Origin: Clostridiales bacterium Firm_04
GTDB taxonomy: Bacteria > Bacillota > Clostridia > Oscillospirales > Ruminococcaceae
Assembly: GCA_001603005.1 (NCBI GenBank)
Contig: LVAJ01000014.1
Location: forward strand, 1 to 64,000
Direction of reading: 5' to 3'
DNA length: 64,000 nt
Positions 52,511 to 61,476 of the stretch are shown piece by piece; positions within the stretch are counted from its first letter, which is position 1, and each line of letters begins with the position of its first letter. The notes below the pieces were generated by a model, which did not search any database, was not told the origin of the DNA, and saw only the letters and a program-made list of their open reading frames with translations. A program made the position numbers and the translations under genes.

Positions 52511-52618
52511 AAATTAACGATAAACGATAAATATTATATGTCTGCACAATCCGGCATGACGGATTGACGGGCACCTTTATGCATTTTGACGATAAAAATT
52601 TATCGTTTATCATTAAAT
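52511..52618. promoter_or_regulatory. ACGATAAA operator cluster between divergent promoters
   Basis: Five octamers lie in about 100 bases. Left: two overlapping ACGATAAA copies (52517-52524 and 52524-52531). Right: ACGATAAA (52589-52596), its inverted partner TTTATCGT (52599-52606) with two bases between, and TTTATCAT (52606-52613). The left (52514-52532) and right (52598-52616) blocks match at 18 of 19 positions as inverted copies. Confidence 0.65.
52586..52613 (+). promoter_or_regulatory. probable helicase promoter
   Basis: TTGACG (52586-52591) and TATCAT (52608-52613) with a 16-base spacer. The palindrome ACGATAAA-AA-TTTATCGT (52589-52606) fills the spacer. Confidence 0.55.
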
Positions 52619-52636
52619 TGACAGAGGTGTATGCGT

Positions 52637-54928
52637 ATGGACGCATTTGAACGCTATGCCCCGTTCATACAGGAATATATTTTCCGCGCGGGCTGGGAGA
52701 AGCTGCGTGCGGTACAGGTTGCGGCTGCGGATGCGATCTTCAATTCCGAGGACAATGTGCTGATCTCTGCATCGACGGCATCGGGCAAGACGGAAGCCGC
52801 ATTTTTTCCCGTGCTGACGCTGCTGGAAGAAAATCCGCCCGCATCGGTCGGCGCGATCTACATTGCACCGCTGAAAGCGCTCATCAACGACCAGTTCACC
52901 CGCATGACCGATCTCTGCGAACCCGCAGGCATCAAGGTCTGGCGCTGGCACGGGGATGTCGGACAGTCGCAGAAGGCAAAGCTGCTGAAGCATCCGTCCG
53001 GCATTCTGCAAATCACGCCGGAATCGCTCGAAGCGCTGATGCTGCATAAGCATGCGATGATCCCTGCGCTGTTCCGCGATCTGCGATTTGTCATCATCGA
53101 CGAGGTGCATTCGCTGCTGCGCGGAGACCGCGGCGGGCAGACGCTCTGTCTGATCGAACGGCTGTCGGATCTTTCCGGTGCAAAACCGCGCAGGATCGGA
53201 CTTTCCGCGACGATCGGCGACATTGAGCAGACCGCTGCCTATCTCGGTACCGGTTCGGGACGCAATACGGTCATTCCGCAGATCGCGCCGCAGAAAAGTA
53301 CATGGCGGCTTTCCATGGAGCATTTTTATGCGATGGATACGCAGGCGGCGGAAGGCAAAGAGGTCGATGCGCCGGAGCCGCTGGAACGCGAAACGGATCC
53401 CGCACCGCCTGCATCGGATCCCGCATACGGCTATATTTTCTCGCATACGCGCGGAAAGAAATGTCTGGTTTTTGTCAATTCCCGCGAGGAATGCGAAGCC
53501 GTGACGACCTCGCTGCGGCAGTATTGCGAAAACAAGCATGAACCGGACAGATTCCTGATCCACCACGGCAATCTCTCCGCATCCTTCCGCGAAACGGCAG
53601 AGGCGGTCATGAAGGACGAGGAACAGGTCATGACGACGGTCACGACGGCGACGCTGGAGCTCGGCATCGACATCGGCAAGCTGGAGCGTGCATTTCAGCT
53701 TGATGCGCCGTTCACGGTATCCTCATTTTTGCAGCGCATGGGCAGAACCGGCAGGCGCGGACTGCCGCCGGAAATGTGGTTTGTCATACGCGAGGAGGAA
53801 CCGGAAGCGCGGGCAATGCTGCCGTCCACCGTGCCGTGGAAGCTTTTGCAGGGCATTGCGCTGGTGCAGCTCTATGCAGAGGAGCACTGGGTCGAACCGC
53901 CGAAGCTCGACCGCCTGCCGTTCAGTCTGCTCTATCATCAGACCATGAGCACGCTTGCGGCAAACGGCGAGATGACGCCCGCGCAGCTTGCGGGACGGGT
54001 GCTGAAACTGCAGCCGTTTCACCGTATCACGCAGGATGATTACCGCATTCTGCTTCGGCATCTGATCGACAAGGATCATATCCAGCGCACCGAACGCGGC
54101 GGACTGATCGCCGGACTGGCAGGGGAGCGCGTCATCAACAATTACAAGTTCTATGCGGTTTTTCAGGACAGCGAGGAATTTACCGTCCGGTCGGAATCGC
54201 AGGAGATCGGCACAATTGTCCAGCCGCCGCCTGCGGGCGAAAAAATCGCGATCGCGGGGCATGTCTGGGTAGTGGACGAGGTGGACTATGACCGCCATGT
54301 GGTCTACTGCACAATGGTCAAGGGCAAGGTGCCGGCATATTTCGGCGACTGCCCCGGCGATATTCAGACGAAGATTCTCGAACGCATGCGCGGGGTACTG
54401 CAAGAGGAGAAACAGTATCCGTATGTCATGAAAAACGGCGTGGCAAGACTTGCGCTTGCGCGGAATACGGCGGCGCATTCGGGGCTGCTGACCGAACCGC
54501 TGATCTGTCTGGGCGGCGATATGTATGCGCTGTTCCCGTGGCTCGGAAGCTACGCATTTCTTGCACTGGAACGCCTGCTCAAGATCAAATGCGCGCAGCA
54601 GCTGCATTTATCGGGGCTTGCGCCGTCCCGTCCGTATTTCATGACATTCAAAATGAAAGCGGATAAGGAGACTTTTTTCCGTGTGCTGCGTGAGCAGGCG
54701 GAAGCGGAGTTTGATCCGATGGAGCTGGTGTATCCGGACGAGATCCCGCTCTTTGAAAAGTACGATGAATATGTGCCGGCGGAGCTGGTGCGGAAAGGCT
54801 TTGCCTACGGCATCTTAGCGGCAGACGAAATGAAGGCGCGGATCCGGAACTGGAACGGCAGCATTGTGGAAACGGATTTTTCTGCGCCGATGCTGCCTGC
54901 GGAGACTTCGGACGCGCCGGACAGATAA
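52637..54928 (+). CDS. Lhr-like SF2 DEAD/DEAH helicase
   Basis: A 763-residue superfamily 2 helicase. Motif I is STASGKTEAA (near residue 50), motif Ia APLKALINDQ, motif II DEVH (near 155), motif III SAT (near 190), and motif VI QRMGRTGRRG (near 368). A large C-terminal region after about 440 is typical of Lhr-type helicases, though shorter than full Lhr. The start at 52637 has AGAGG nine bases upstream; 52631 is too close. Its own promoter and operator cluster lie directly upstream. It completes a TerB/ATPase/helicase set that is split in this genome. Confidence 0.92.
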   Translation: MDAFERYAPFIQEYIFRAGWEKLRAVQVAAADAIFNSEDNVLISASTASGKTEAAFFPVLTLLEENPPASVGAIYIAPLKALINDQFTRMTDLCEPAGIKVWRWHGDVGQSQKAKLLKHPSGILQITPESLEALMLHKHAMIPALFRDLRFVIIDEVHSLLRGDRGGQTLCLIERLSDLSGAKPRRIGLSATIGDIEQTAAYLGTGSGRNTVIPQIAPQKSTWRLSMEHFYAMDTQAAEGKEVDAPEPLERETDPAPPASDPAYGYIFSHTRGKKCLVFVNSREECEAVTTSLRQYCENKHEPDRFLIHHGNLSASFRETAEAVMKDEEQVMTTVTTATLELGIDIGKLERAFQLDAPFTVSSFLQRMGRTGRRGLPPEMWFVIREEEPEARAMLPSTVPWKLLQGIALVQLYAEEHWVEPPKLDRLPFSLLYHQTMSTLAANGEMTPAQLAGRVLKLQPFHRITQDDYRILLRHLIDKDHIQRTERGGLIAGLAGERVINNYKFYAVFQDSEEFTVRSESQEIGTIVQPPPAGEKIAIAGHVWVVDEVDYDRHVVYCTMVKGKVPAYFGDCPGDIQTKILERMRGVLQEEKQYPYVMKNGVARLALARNTAAHSGLLTEPLICLGGDMYALFPWLGSYAFLALERLLKIKCAQQLHLSGLAPSRPYFMTFKMKADKETFFRVLREQAEAEFDPMELVYPDEIPLFEKYDEYVPAELVRKGFAYGILAADEMKARIRNWNGSIVETDFSAPMLPAETSDAPDR

Positions 54929-55066
54929 CGGCTGCATGCGCGATTGCAAGGGGAAACGCAGCGGCAGTCAGATCTTGTGTATTGCGTTTTTTGCAAATTC
55001 TGCGGCGGTTCTGTACGGGAGAGCTGCCGCAATCGGGGAATACCATGAAAAAGAGGGCATTGGAAT
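54929..55066 (+). other. leader of the subtilase gene
   Basis: No gene seen. CGATTGC (54941-54947 region) can pair with GCAATCG near 55028-55034, and GCGGCAG with CTGCCGC beside it, so the leader may be structured. I found no convincing promoter. Confidence 0.35.
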
Positions 55067-58000
55067 ATGAAAATGAAAAAAATCGGCTGTGTAATGACGG
55101 CGGCTGTCATGGGGATGCAGCTGTCGGCTTACATGCCTGTCACGGCGGTTACGGCGCCGTCAGTCAGCGGGAAGGGCGTTTGTTCGCTGTCGGAATTTGC
55201 CGACGGGATCCGCGCGGTGACGGAGCGGGATGCGGACAGGCAGTTCTATGATACGGTGACCTACGGCACCGGCAGCGATGTTCTGACTGCAGACGGAAAC
55301 GCGGAGACCGGATACGGCGACCTGACCGTCCGGAACGGGGAACTCATGATCTGCGCTGCGGCGCCCGAACAGAATGTGCAGTCCGCCGGCACGATCCGCC
55401 GGTTTGCGGATGCTGCGTCCGAGTTCGGCTATGAGACCGAGCAGGACGGCGATACGCTGACGATCACGAATGAATTTCAGACTGCCCGCCTGATCGTCAA
55501 GGCGGCAGGCGAGATTGATGCGCACGGTGCGCAGAGTGTGACATCAGGCTACCGCGATCTGCACATTCTGCAATATGCAACAACCGCGCAGGCATATGCT
55601 GCATATCAGGCATATCAGGATGATCCTGCGGTGCAGTATGTGCAGCCGTCGCACATTGTCTCGCTGGATCCGGTCGAACCGGACACGGATGCGGCGGTCA
55701 GCGGGCTTGATTCGCAGAGCTACATGACATGGGGTGCGGATCTGATCGGCACCGAGGCATTCTATCAGAAATATCTTGCGGACAAAAACCTGCCGGAAGT
55801 CCGCATCGCCGTGATCGACACCGGCATCAACGATGCGCCGGAGCTGTTCAAAGGGCGCATTCTGCCGGGCGGCGTCAACTATTCGAGTTCCGGCGATGAC
55901 AGCGTTTCGGACGATCTCTATCACGGAACGCATGTGGCTGGCACGATCTGCGAGCTGACGCCGGACAATGTGAAGATCCTGCCGATCAAATCATTTGACA
56001 AAAGCGGACATGCGTCCGATGAGCAGATCTATGCAGGCATCATGTATGCGCTGGAAAACAATGCGGATGTGCTGAATATGAGCTTCGGCGGTCTGGGCGT
56101 CAATCCGCTGGAAGTCGAAGCCATGATGATCGCAGAAAAAAGCGGCATGATCTGCTGCGCGGCTGCGGGCAATAATGCAGACGATGCGCGGTTTTACTAT
56201 CCGAGCAGCATCAAGAGCTGCATTACGGTCGCGGCGGTCAGCAATGCGATGAAGCGCGCGGATTTTTCCAATTTCGGTGAAATGATCGACGTTTCGGCGC
56301 CGGGTGTCGGGATTGTCAGCTACGGCATTGAGGGCGCGGATCAGAAGATCTCGAAGGACGGCACCAGCATGGCGACGCCGCATGTGACGGCTTGCTGTGC
56401 GCTGCTGCGGAGCTATGACAAGGAGATGAGCGCGGATCGCGCAGAGCGGCTGCTCACCCTGAACGCGACCGATCTCGGCGAACCGGGATTTGACAAGGAT
56501 ACCGGCTGGGGACTGGTCTGCATGAAGGATTTCCGCTGGAGTGAGGGCATCTGCAAGGCGCCGGTCTTTTCCGAGGATCCGGGCAATTACGGCACGGCGC
56601 AGACCGTCGAGCTGACTGCCGAGGACGATTCCATGCAGATCTATTACACGACTGACGGCACGGTGCCTTCCGCGGAAAACGGTACGCTGTATACCGAGCC
56701 GCTGGAGATCGCGGCATCGGCGCGGATCCTTGCAGTTGCGGTGAAAAAGGGCTATCAGAACAGTGTGCCCGCCGAGGCAATCTATACGATCGGCGGAAAG
56801 GACATTGCCGGTGCATGGGAGTACGCTGACGGCTTTGTGACGAAATACCGCGGCGTGCGCAAAGAGGTGCGTGTGCCGGAAACGCTGGAAGACGGCATGC
56901 AGATCGTCGGCATCGGACCGGAAGCATTTGCAGGCAACCGCTCTGTCGAAAAGGTCGTTCTGCCGGAGACCGTTACGGAAATCGGCGAACGGGCTTTTGC
57001 GGGCTGCACCTCGCTGACGGAGATCTCAGCAGGGAATGTGGAAAGCATCGGTGCGGGTGCGTTTGCAGATGACAGTCTGCTGGAAAAGGCGGAATTTGGT
57101 ACGCATCTGACCGAGATCGGCAAGGGCGCATTCCGGCTCTGTACGACATTGCCGGAGATCTCGCTCGACACGGTTCGGCAGATTCCGGATGAGTGCTTTG
57201 ACGGCTGCTACAAACTGCAAAAGCTGTCGGTTCAGGCTGCGGAATCGTTCGGTGACCGGGCATGTCTGAACTGCGTCACATTGGAAACGATCCTGACGGA
57301 CTGGCGGCAGGTGACGGCGATCGGTGCGCGGGCATTTTCCGCATGCAATTCGCTGACAGCAGATGTCTATGCAGAAAAACTGGAAACACTCGGCGATCAT
57401 GCCTTTGAGGATGCGTGTTCCGTGGTGCGGATCGTGCTGCCGGAAGGCATCCGCGTGATTCCGGAGGGCGCTTTCTCCGGATGCAGCGGACTGCGGCTGC
57501 TGGAGCTGCGCGGTGCAGAGGTATTCCGGAATGAGGCAGCCGCGATCGGCAGCTCCCGCGAAGATTTCCGGGCGATCCTGCCGTATGACCGGATCACGGA
57601 GCTTGGCATGAATGCGCTGCAGGGCATGCGGCTCGGCAACGGATTTGACACAGTGACATTCTCCGCATTGGAGCAGCTCTCGATCCGCTCGTTTGCGGGC
57701 GTGACGGTCGGCGTACTGGATCTGCCGAACGTGAAAACGGTTCCGCACAGTGCATTTCAGTCCGCGAATGTTTACTGTCTGCGGCTGGATGCAGCGGAGA
57801 CGCTGGAAACCGGAGCCCTGCTGGGCGTGCGTTCGGTGCAGCTGACGGATTCTGTCAAGGAGATCGACGCGGGTGCGATCCCTGACGAAACATGGGTTGT
57901 GACGGCGAAAGACACCGTTCTTCCGGATACCGGAGCAGCGCTGCAGCTTTGTCAGGAGCCGCTTGTCATGCGCCTGAATCAGCGCTCCATGACGGTGCAT

Positions 58001-61000
58001 CTGCATGAACATGACGCATTCCGGATCACGGCGCTCGGCGTCGGTCTGAAATATCAGTGGTATCATGTGGACGGCGATTCCGCGGAACCCGTTCCGCAGG
58101 CAGATTCTGCGGAATTTGCGCCGCCGACCGATACTGCCGGCACAGAGATCTATCGCTGTATCCTGACGGATGCGGCAGGCAGAATGGAGCGCGTGGAAGT
58201 CGAAGCGGTCGTGACGGAGGAAGCGAAAAACACGGATCTTTCCGGTTCGGGATACGACGATCAGATTGATGTGAGCGGAACATACCGCTATCTCATACCG
58301 GTTCCGCAGACCGGCAGCTATGAAATTGAAGCAGCAGGCGCGGCGGCGGTTTCCGGTGTGCTGACCGACACGGCAGGCAATGTGCTCGGCAGTTTTCCGG
58401 CAGAGGCAGCGGATGCGCAGATGTTCCGCGTGATGCTCGAAGAAGGGCAGAACTGTCTGCTGACGGTGAACACGCTCTGGGACGGTCCGGTTCTGATTCA
58501 GGTCAGAAAGGATCCCGCCGAGCGGAAATCCCTCGCAGGCTGCAAGGTGCAGGTGCTTCCGGCACTGTTCGGTTTGTACGGCAACAACTGGCATCCGGAT
58601 CTGATCGTGACGGCACCGGACGGCCATACGCTGACGGAATCTGTAGACTACACAGTGCTTGTCAGCAAGCAGAACGGACATATGCAGCTTGTCATCGTCG
58701 GCATCGGCGGCTATGTGGGCAGCTGCACCGCGGAAGCGGACGTCATCGACCGCATCCCCGCAGATACGCCGGTTCCGGTCACGCTGAACGGAAAAAAGGA
58801 CAGCAGCACCTTCCTGTTTATCCCGTCGAAAACGGAGACCTACTACTACTACGCCGGAACGGATTCGCATTACCAGAGGGAGTGGGAGACAAAACAGACG
58901 ACCGGCAGCTACGGCGGCAGACAGATGTATACCGGCATTTCGGCAAGATGTGTCGTTTCCAGTCAGCCGGACGGAAAGGGCACGGTCTTTGCGGAAAGCA
59001 GCTATTCGACGTTCAATGACAATCAGTTCTGCGGTTCGGTCAAGCTGAATGCCGGACAGATGTACTATCTGACCTGCACGATCCGCGAGGAACGCACCGT
59101 GAAGTTTACGCTTGTGGTATCGGATCAGCTGCGGGATATCCGCAAGGCGGATCTGGAAGGCGATCTGTTCGCGGTCTACCGTGAGGGCGAATGCTATGAG
59201 CCGGAGATCCGTCTGAACTACGGCGGCGAGACACTGAAACAGCGCAGAGACTATTTTGTGCTGAATGCGCGGAATGATGCGCCGGGTACTGCGACCGTCA
59301 CGCTGGTCGGCACCGGACTGTTTATCGGCAAAATTTCGCGCGATTATGAGATCATTGCGCCGTACAAAAAGGCACCGGAGACACTGACGCCGCTCGGTGA
59401 GACAACGCTGCTGAACTGCGAGGACACGCATCTTGCAACGCTCTGGTTCCGTGCAGATCAGGCGAAGGAAGGCTCCGGCGAGGCGCGCTACCGCGTCCTG
59501 AACGAGCAGGTTTCCGGCGGTACGCTGATCTACCGCGTCTACCGTCTGGATGAGCAGCTGAAAGCGATGTCGCTGGTGCGCGCGATGCCGGACGATAAGA
59601 ATGATTATCTGCTGCGGAACGGCATTTATTGTGTCGCGGTTTCGCGCACATACGAAGAACGCGGCGGAAAGACGAATCTGACGGTCGTGACGCCCTATTC
59701 CCTGCAGGATGCAGAACTGACGACCGGCGAAACGGCGTATACCGGCAGTGAAGTGCAGGCGCCGGTCACGCTGACCATGCCGGACGGTACCGTTTTGCAG
59801 CAGGGACGCGATTTCGTCGTTGCCTATGCAGAGGATTATGCCAATGTGATGTTCGGCGAGGTGCCGTTCACGCTGCGTTCGACAAAATATTCCTACGGCT
59901 CCGGCGCGGGCAGCTACAAGATCGTTGTGAAGCTGCCGGAAACGGCGGAGCAGCTGACAGAAGGCGAATACGCGGCACCGCTGACGCTGACAGACCGGCT
60001 TGCATGGTACCGGCTGACGCCGGAGCAGGATACGGATTATCTGCTTGCGAGCGATGATGTGACGGATATCGTGCTGCGTGTGTTCTCGGATGAAGCAGAG
60101 ATGCTGGAGGAGACCGCCGGCACCGGCACCAAGGCGCTGACATTCTCTGTGCCTGCCGGTGAAACGCGCTATATCATGGTGAAGTACAACGGTCTGAACC
60201 GTGAGGGTACGCTGCATTTCCGACTGGAAACCGATCAGAAGGCGCTTGCGTCCTGCGCGGTCGAGGCAAAGCCGGTCTATTGGACGGGCGATCACGTCAC
60301 GCCGGACATTACGCTGACGGACGGCGATTATGAGCTGGTCGAAGGCGAGGACTATGTGCAGCGCTATATCATCAATGATGTGGATGTCGGCACGGCTTCC
60401 GTCAATTATATCGGCAGGGGAAGATATGTCGGCATGCTCGATGTGGATTTTCCGGTCGTGTTCAATCGCGATGATTTTCAGGAACAGATGGACGACATGA
60501 TGCTGACGCCGCTGATGCTGGATTACGAGTATACGATCCGCAACACTGAGGAGCAGCGCTACCGCCTGTTCAGCTATTATTCCCCGCTGGATGCGCAGAT
60601 CCGGATGTCGGTGTACAATGCGCGCTGCAAGCTGGCGATCCAGATGTATAACACGGTAGGTGATTATCTCAAAACGCTGGATGTCAGCCGTGCGGGAGAT
60701 CTCGATTTTGAGTATTACGGCGGCACACCGTTTCTGTATCTGTTCTCCGCAAGCGATATTTCGAGCTCCAATCAGTACTGGAACATGCAGCTCACAGACC
60801 TGACCAATACCGATCTGGAGATCTTTGAGGATCCGGATACGGGCATGTTCTACCGAATCTTTCCGGACGGAAGAACTGCCGAGCTTTACCGCGTGGATCC
60901 GACGCGTTCGGAGCTGATCTATCACGATTTGCCGGATTCAAGCAGAGACATCCGTGTCGAATCCGTTCAGCCGGGCATTTTCCCGGTGATCCCGAAATCG

Positions 61001-61327
61001 ACCGTGATCTACGGCTCATCGCCGGTCCATCTGATCCGGTATCTGGACTATTATCATCTGCTGTTTCTGCCGCTGCCGTACAGTGTGCGGTATTCGGATA
61101 TTCAGGGTGATCTGAACGGTGACGGATATTTGTCGCCGTCAGATGCGGTGCTGTTTTCCGCAATACTGAACGAAAACGCGATGATCGACAAGGAATGGAT
61201 CAACCTGAACACGGAAATTGCCGATCTCAATGGGGACGGCTATACGGATATGCTGGATCTGATGCAGCTGATGAATCTCGTTTATAAGGATTCCTATTTT
61301 ACGGATATGCCGGTTCCGCTCTATTGA
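55067..61327 (+). CDS. giant secreted subtilase with LRR, beta repeats and dockerin
   Basis: A 2086-residue extracellular protein. Signal peptide 1-30 and a pro-like domain (about 160-205). The S8 peptidase (about 240-490) is intact: Asp251 in VIDTGI, His286 in HGTHVAG and Ser434 in DGTSMATPH. Then a chitobiase-C-like domain (about 505-570), BspA-type leucine-rich repeats (about 595-940), an Ig-like module (about 970-1050), and four beta modules of about 70 residues near 1160, 1360, 1545 and 1725, with motifs such as LVEGEDYVQRY and GRGRYVGMLDV. The C terminus is a complete dockerin with two calcium loops (DLNGDGYLSPSD and DLNGDGYTDMLD). The start follows GAGGG. It is likely cell-surface or cellulosome attached; its protein target is unknown. 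Confidence 0.9.
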   Translation: MKMKKIGCVMTAAVMGMQLSAYMPVTAVTAPSVSGKGVCSLSEFADGIRAVTERDADRQFYDTVTYGTGSDVLTADGNAETGYGDLTVRNGELMICAAAPEQNVQSAGTIRRFADAASEFGYETEQDGDTLTITNEFQTARLIVKAAGEIDAHGAQSVTSGYRDLHILQYATTAQAYAAYQAYQDDPAVQYVQPSHIVSLDPVEPDTDAAVSGLDSQSYMTWGADLIGTEAFYQKYLADKNLPEVRIAVIDTGINDAPELFKGRILPGGVNYSSSGDDSVSDDLYHGTHVAGTICELTPDNVKILPIKSFDKSGHASDEQIYAGIMYALENNADVLNMSFGGLGVNPLEVEAMMIAEKSGMICCAAAGNNADDARFYYPSSIKSCITVAAVSNAMKRADFSNFGEMIDVSAPGVGIVSYGIEGADQKISKDGTSMATPHVTACCALLRSYDKEMSADRAERLLTLNATDLGEPGFDKDTGWGLVCMKDFRWSEGICKAPVFSEDPGNYGTAQTVELTAEDDSMQIYYTTDGTVPSAENGTLYTEPLEIAASARILAVAVKKGYQNSVPAEAIYTIGGKDIAGAWEYADGFVTKYRGVRKEVRVPETLEDGMQIVGIGPEAFAGNRSVEKVVLPETVTEIGERAFAGCTSLTEISAGNVESIGAGAFADDSLLEKAEFGTHLTEIGKGAFRLCTTLPEISLDTVRQIPDECFDGCYKLQKLSVQAAESFGDRACLNCVTLETILTDWRQVTAIGARAFSACNSLTADVYAEKLETLGDHAFEDACSVVRIVLPEGIRVIPEGAFSGCSGLRLLELRGAEVFRNEAAAIGSSREDFRAILPYDRITELGMNALQGMRLGNGFDTVTFSALEQLSIRSFAGVTVGVLDLPNVKTVPHSAFQSANVYCLRLDAAETLETGALLGVRSVQLTDSVKEIDAGAIPDETWVVTAKDTVLPDTGAALQLCQEPLVMRLNQRSMTVHLHEHDAFRITALGVGLKYQWYHVDGDSAEPVPQADSAEFAPPTDTAGTEIYRCILTDAAGRMERVEVEAVVTEEAKNTDLSGSGYDDQIDVSGTYRYLIPVPQTGSYEIEAAGAAAVSGVLTDTAGNVLGSFPAEAADAQMFRVMLEEGQNCLLTVNTLWDGPVLIQVRKDPAERKSLAGCKVQVLPALFGLYGNNWHPDLIVTAPDGHTLTESVDYTVLVSKQNGHMQLVIVGIGGYVGSCTAEADVIDRIPADTPVPVTLNGKKDSSTFLFIPSKTETYYYYAGTDSHYQREWETKQTTGSYGGRQMYTGISARCVVSSQPDGKGTVFAESSYSTFNDNQFCGSVKLNAGQMYYLTCTIREERTVKFTLVVSDQLRDIRKADLEGDLFAVYREGECYEPEIRLNYGGETLKQRRDYFVLNARNDAPGTATVTLVGTGLFIGKISRDYEIIAPYKKAPETLTPLGETTLLNCEDTHLATLWFRADQAKEGSGEARYRVLNEQVSGGTLIYRVYRLDEQLKAMSLVRAMPDDKNDYLLRNGIYCVAVSRTYEERGGKTNLTVVTPYSLQDAELTTGETAYTGSEVQAPVTLTMPDGTVLQQGRDFVVAYAEDYANVMFGEVPFTLRSTKYSYGSGAGSYKIVVKLPETAEQLTEGEYAAPLTLTDRLAWYRLTPEQDTDYLLASDDVTDIVLRVFSDEAEMLEETAGTGTKALTFSVPAGETRYIMVKYNGLNREGTLHFRLETDQKALASCAVEAKPVYWTGDHVTPDITLTDGDYELVEGEDYVQRYIINDVDVGTASVNYIGRGRYVGMLDVDFPVVFNRDDFQEQMDDMMLTPLMLDYEYTIRNTEEQRYRLFSYYSPLDAQIRMSVYNARCKLAIQMYNTVGDYLKTLDVSRAGDLDFEYYGGTPFLYLFSASDISSSNQYWNMQLTDLTNTDLEIFEDPDTGMFYRIFPDGRTAELYRVDPTRSELIYHDLPDSSRDIRVESVQPGIFPVIPKSTVIYGSSPVHLIRYLDYYHLLFLPLPYSVRYSDIQGDLNGDGYLSPSDAVLFSAILNENAMIDKEWINLNTEIADLNGDGYTDMLDLMQLMNLVYKDSYFTDMPVPLY

Positions 61328-61366
61328 TTTTCCGGAATTTTTCACGCAAATCCCACATTCCCCGCG

Positions 61367-61458
61367 TATAATATTCCCAGAAACACAGAGGGAAACGTCG
61401 GGAAACGGGTATACGAAAGGATCCGCTCTGTGCTGAATGTGCAGGGCGGATCTTTTTG
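61367..61458 (+). promoter_or_regulatory. possible attenuator leader of the carbohydrate-binding gene
   Basis: TATAAT (61367-61372) without a good -35 box is followed by a leader with two exclusive pairings. CACAGAG (61384-61390) can pair with CTCTGTG (61426-61432), enclosing two GGGAAACG repeats. Otherwise the terminator stem (61420-61430 with 61442-61452, then TTTTT) forms. The ribosome site GAGAAAGG follows directly. Confidence 0.5.
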
Positions 61459-61476
61459 AGAAAGGCTGGTTTTATC

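Noticed and set aside
52618-52623. TTGACA directly before the helicase start as its -35 box
   Set aside because: It is only 14 bases from the start codon, so it cannot drive this gene; the box at 52586 fits better.
57026-60925. 1299-codon antisense open frame inside the subtilase gene
   Set aside because: The longest shadow frame in the window. The sense frame has clear domains; the antisense translation is low-complexity Arg/His/Ile/Leu.
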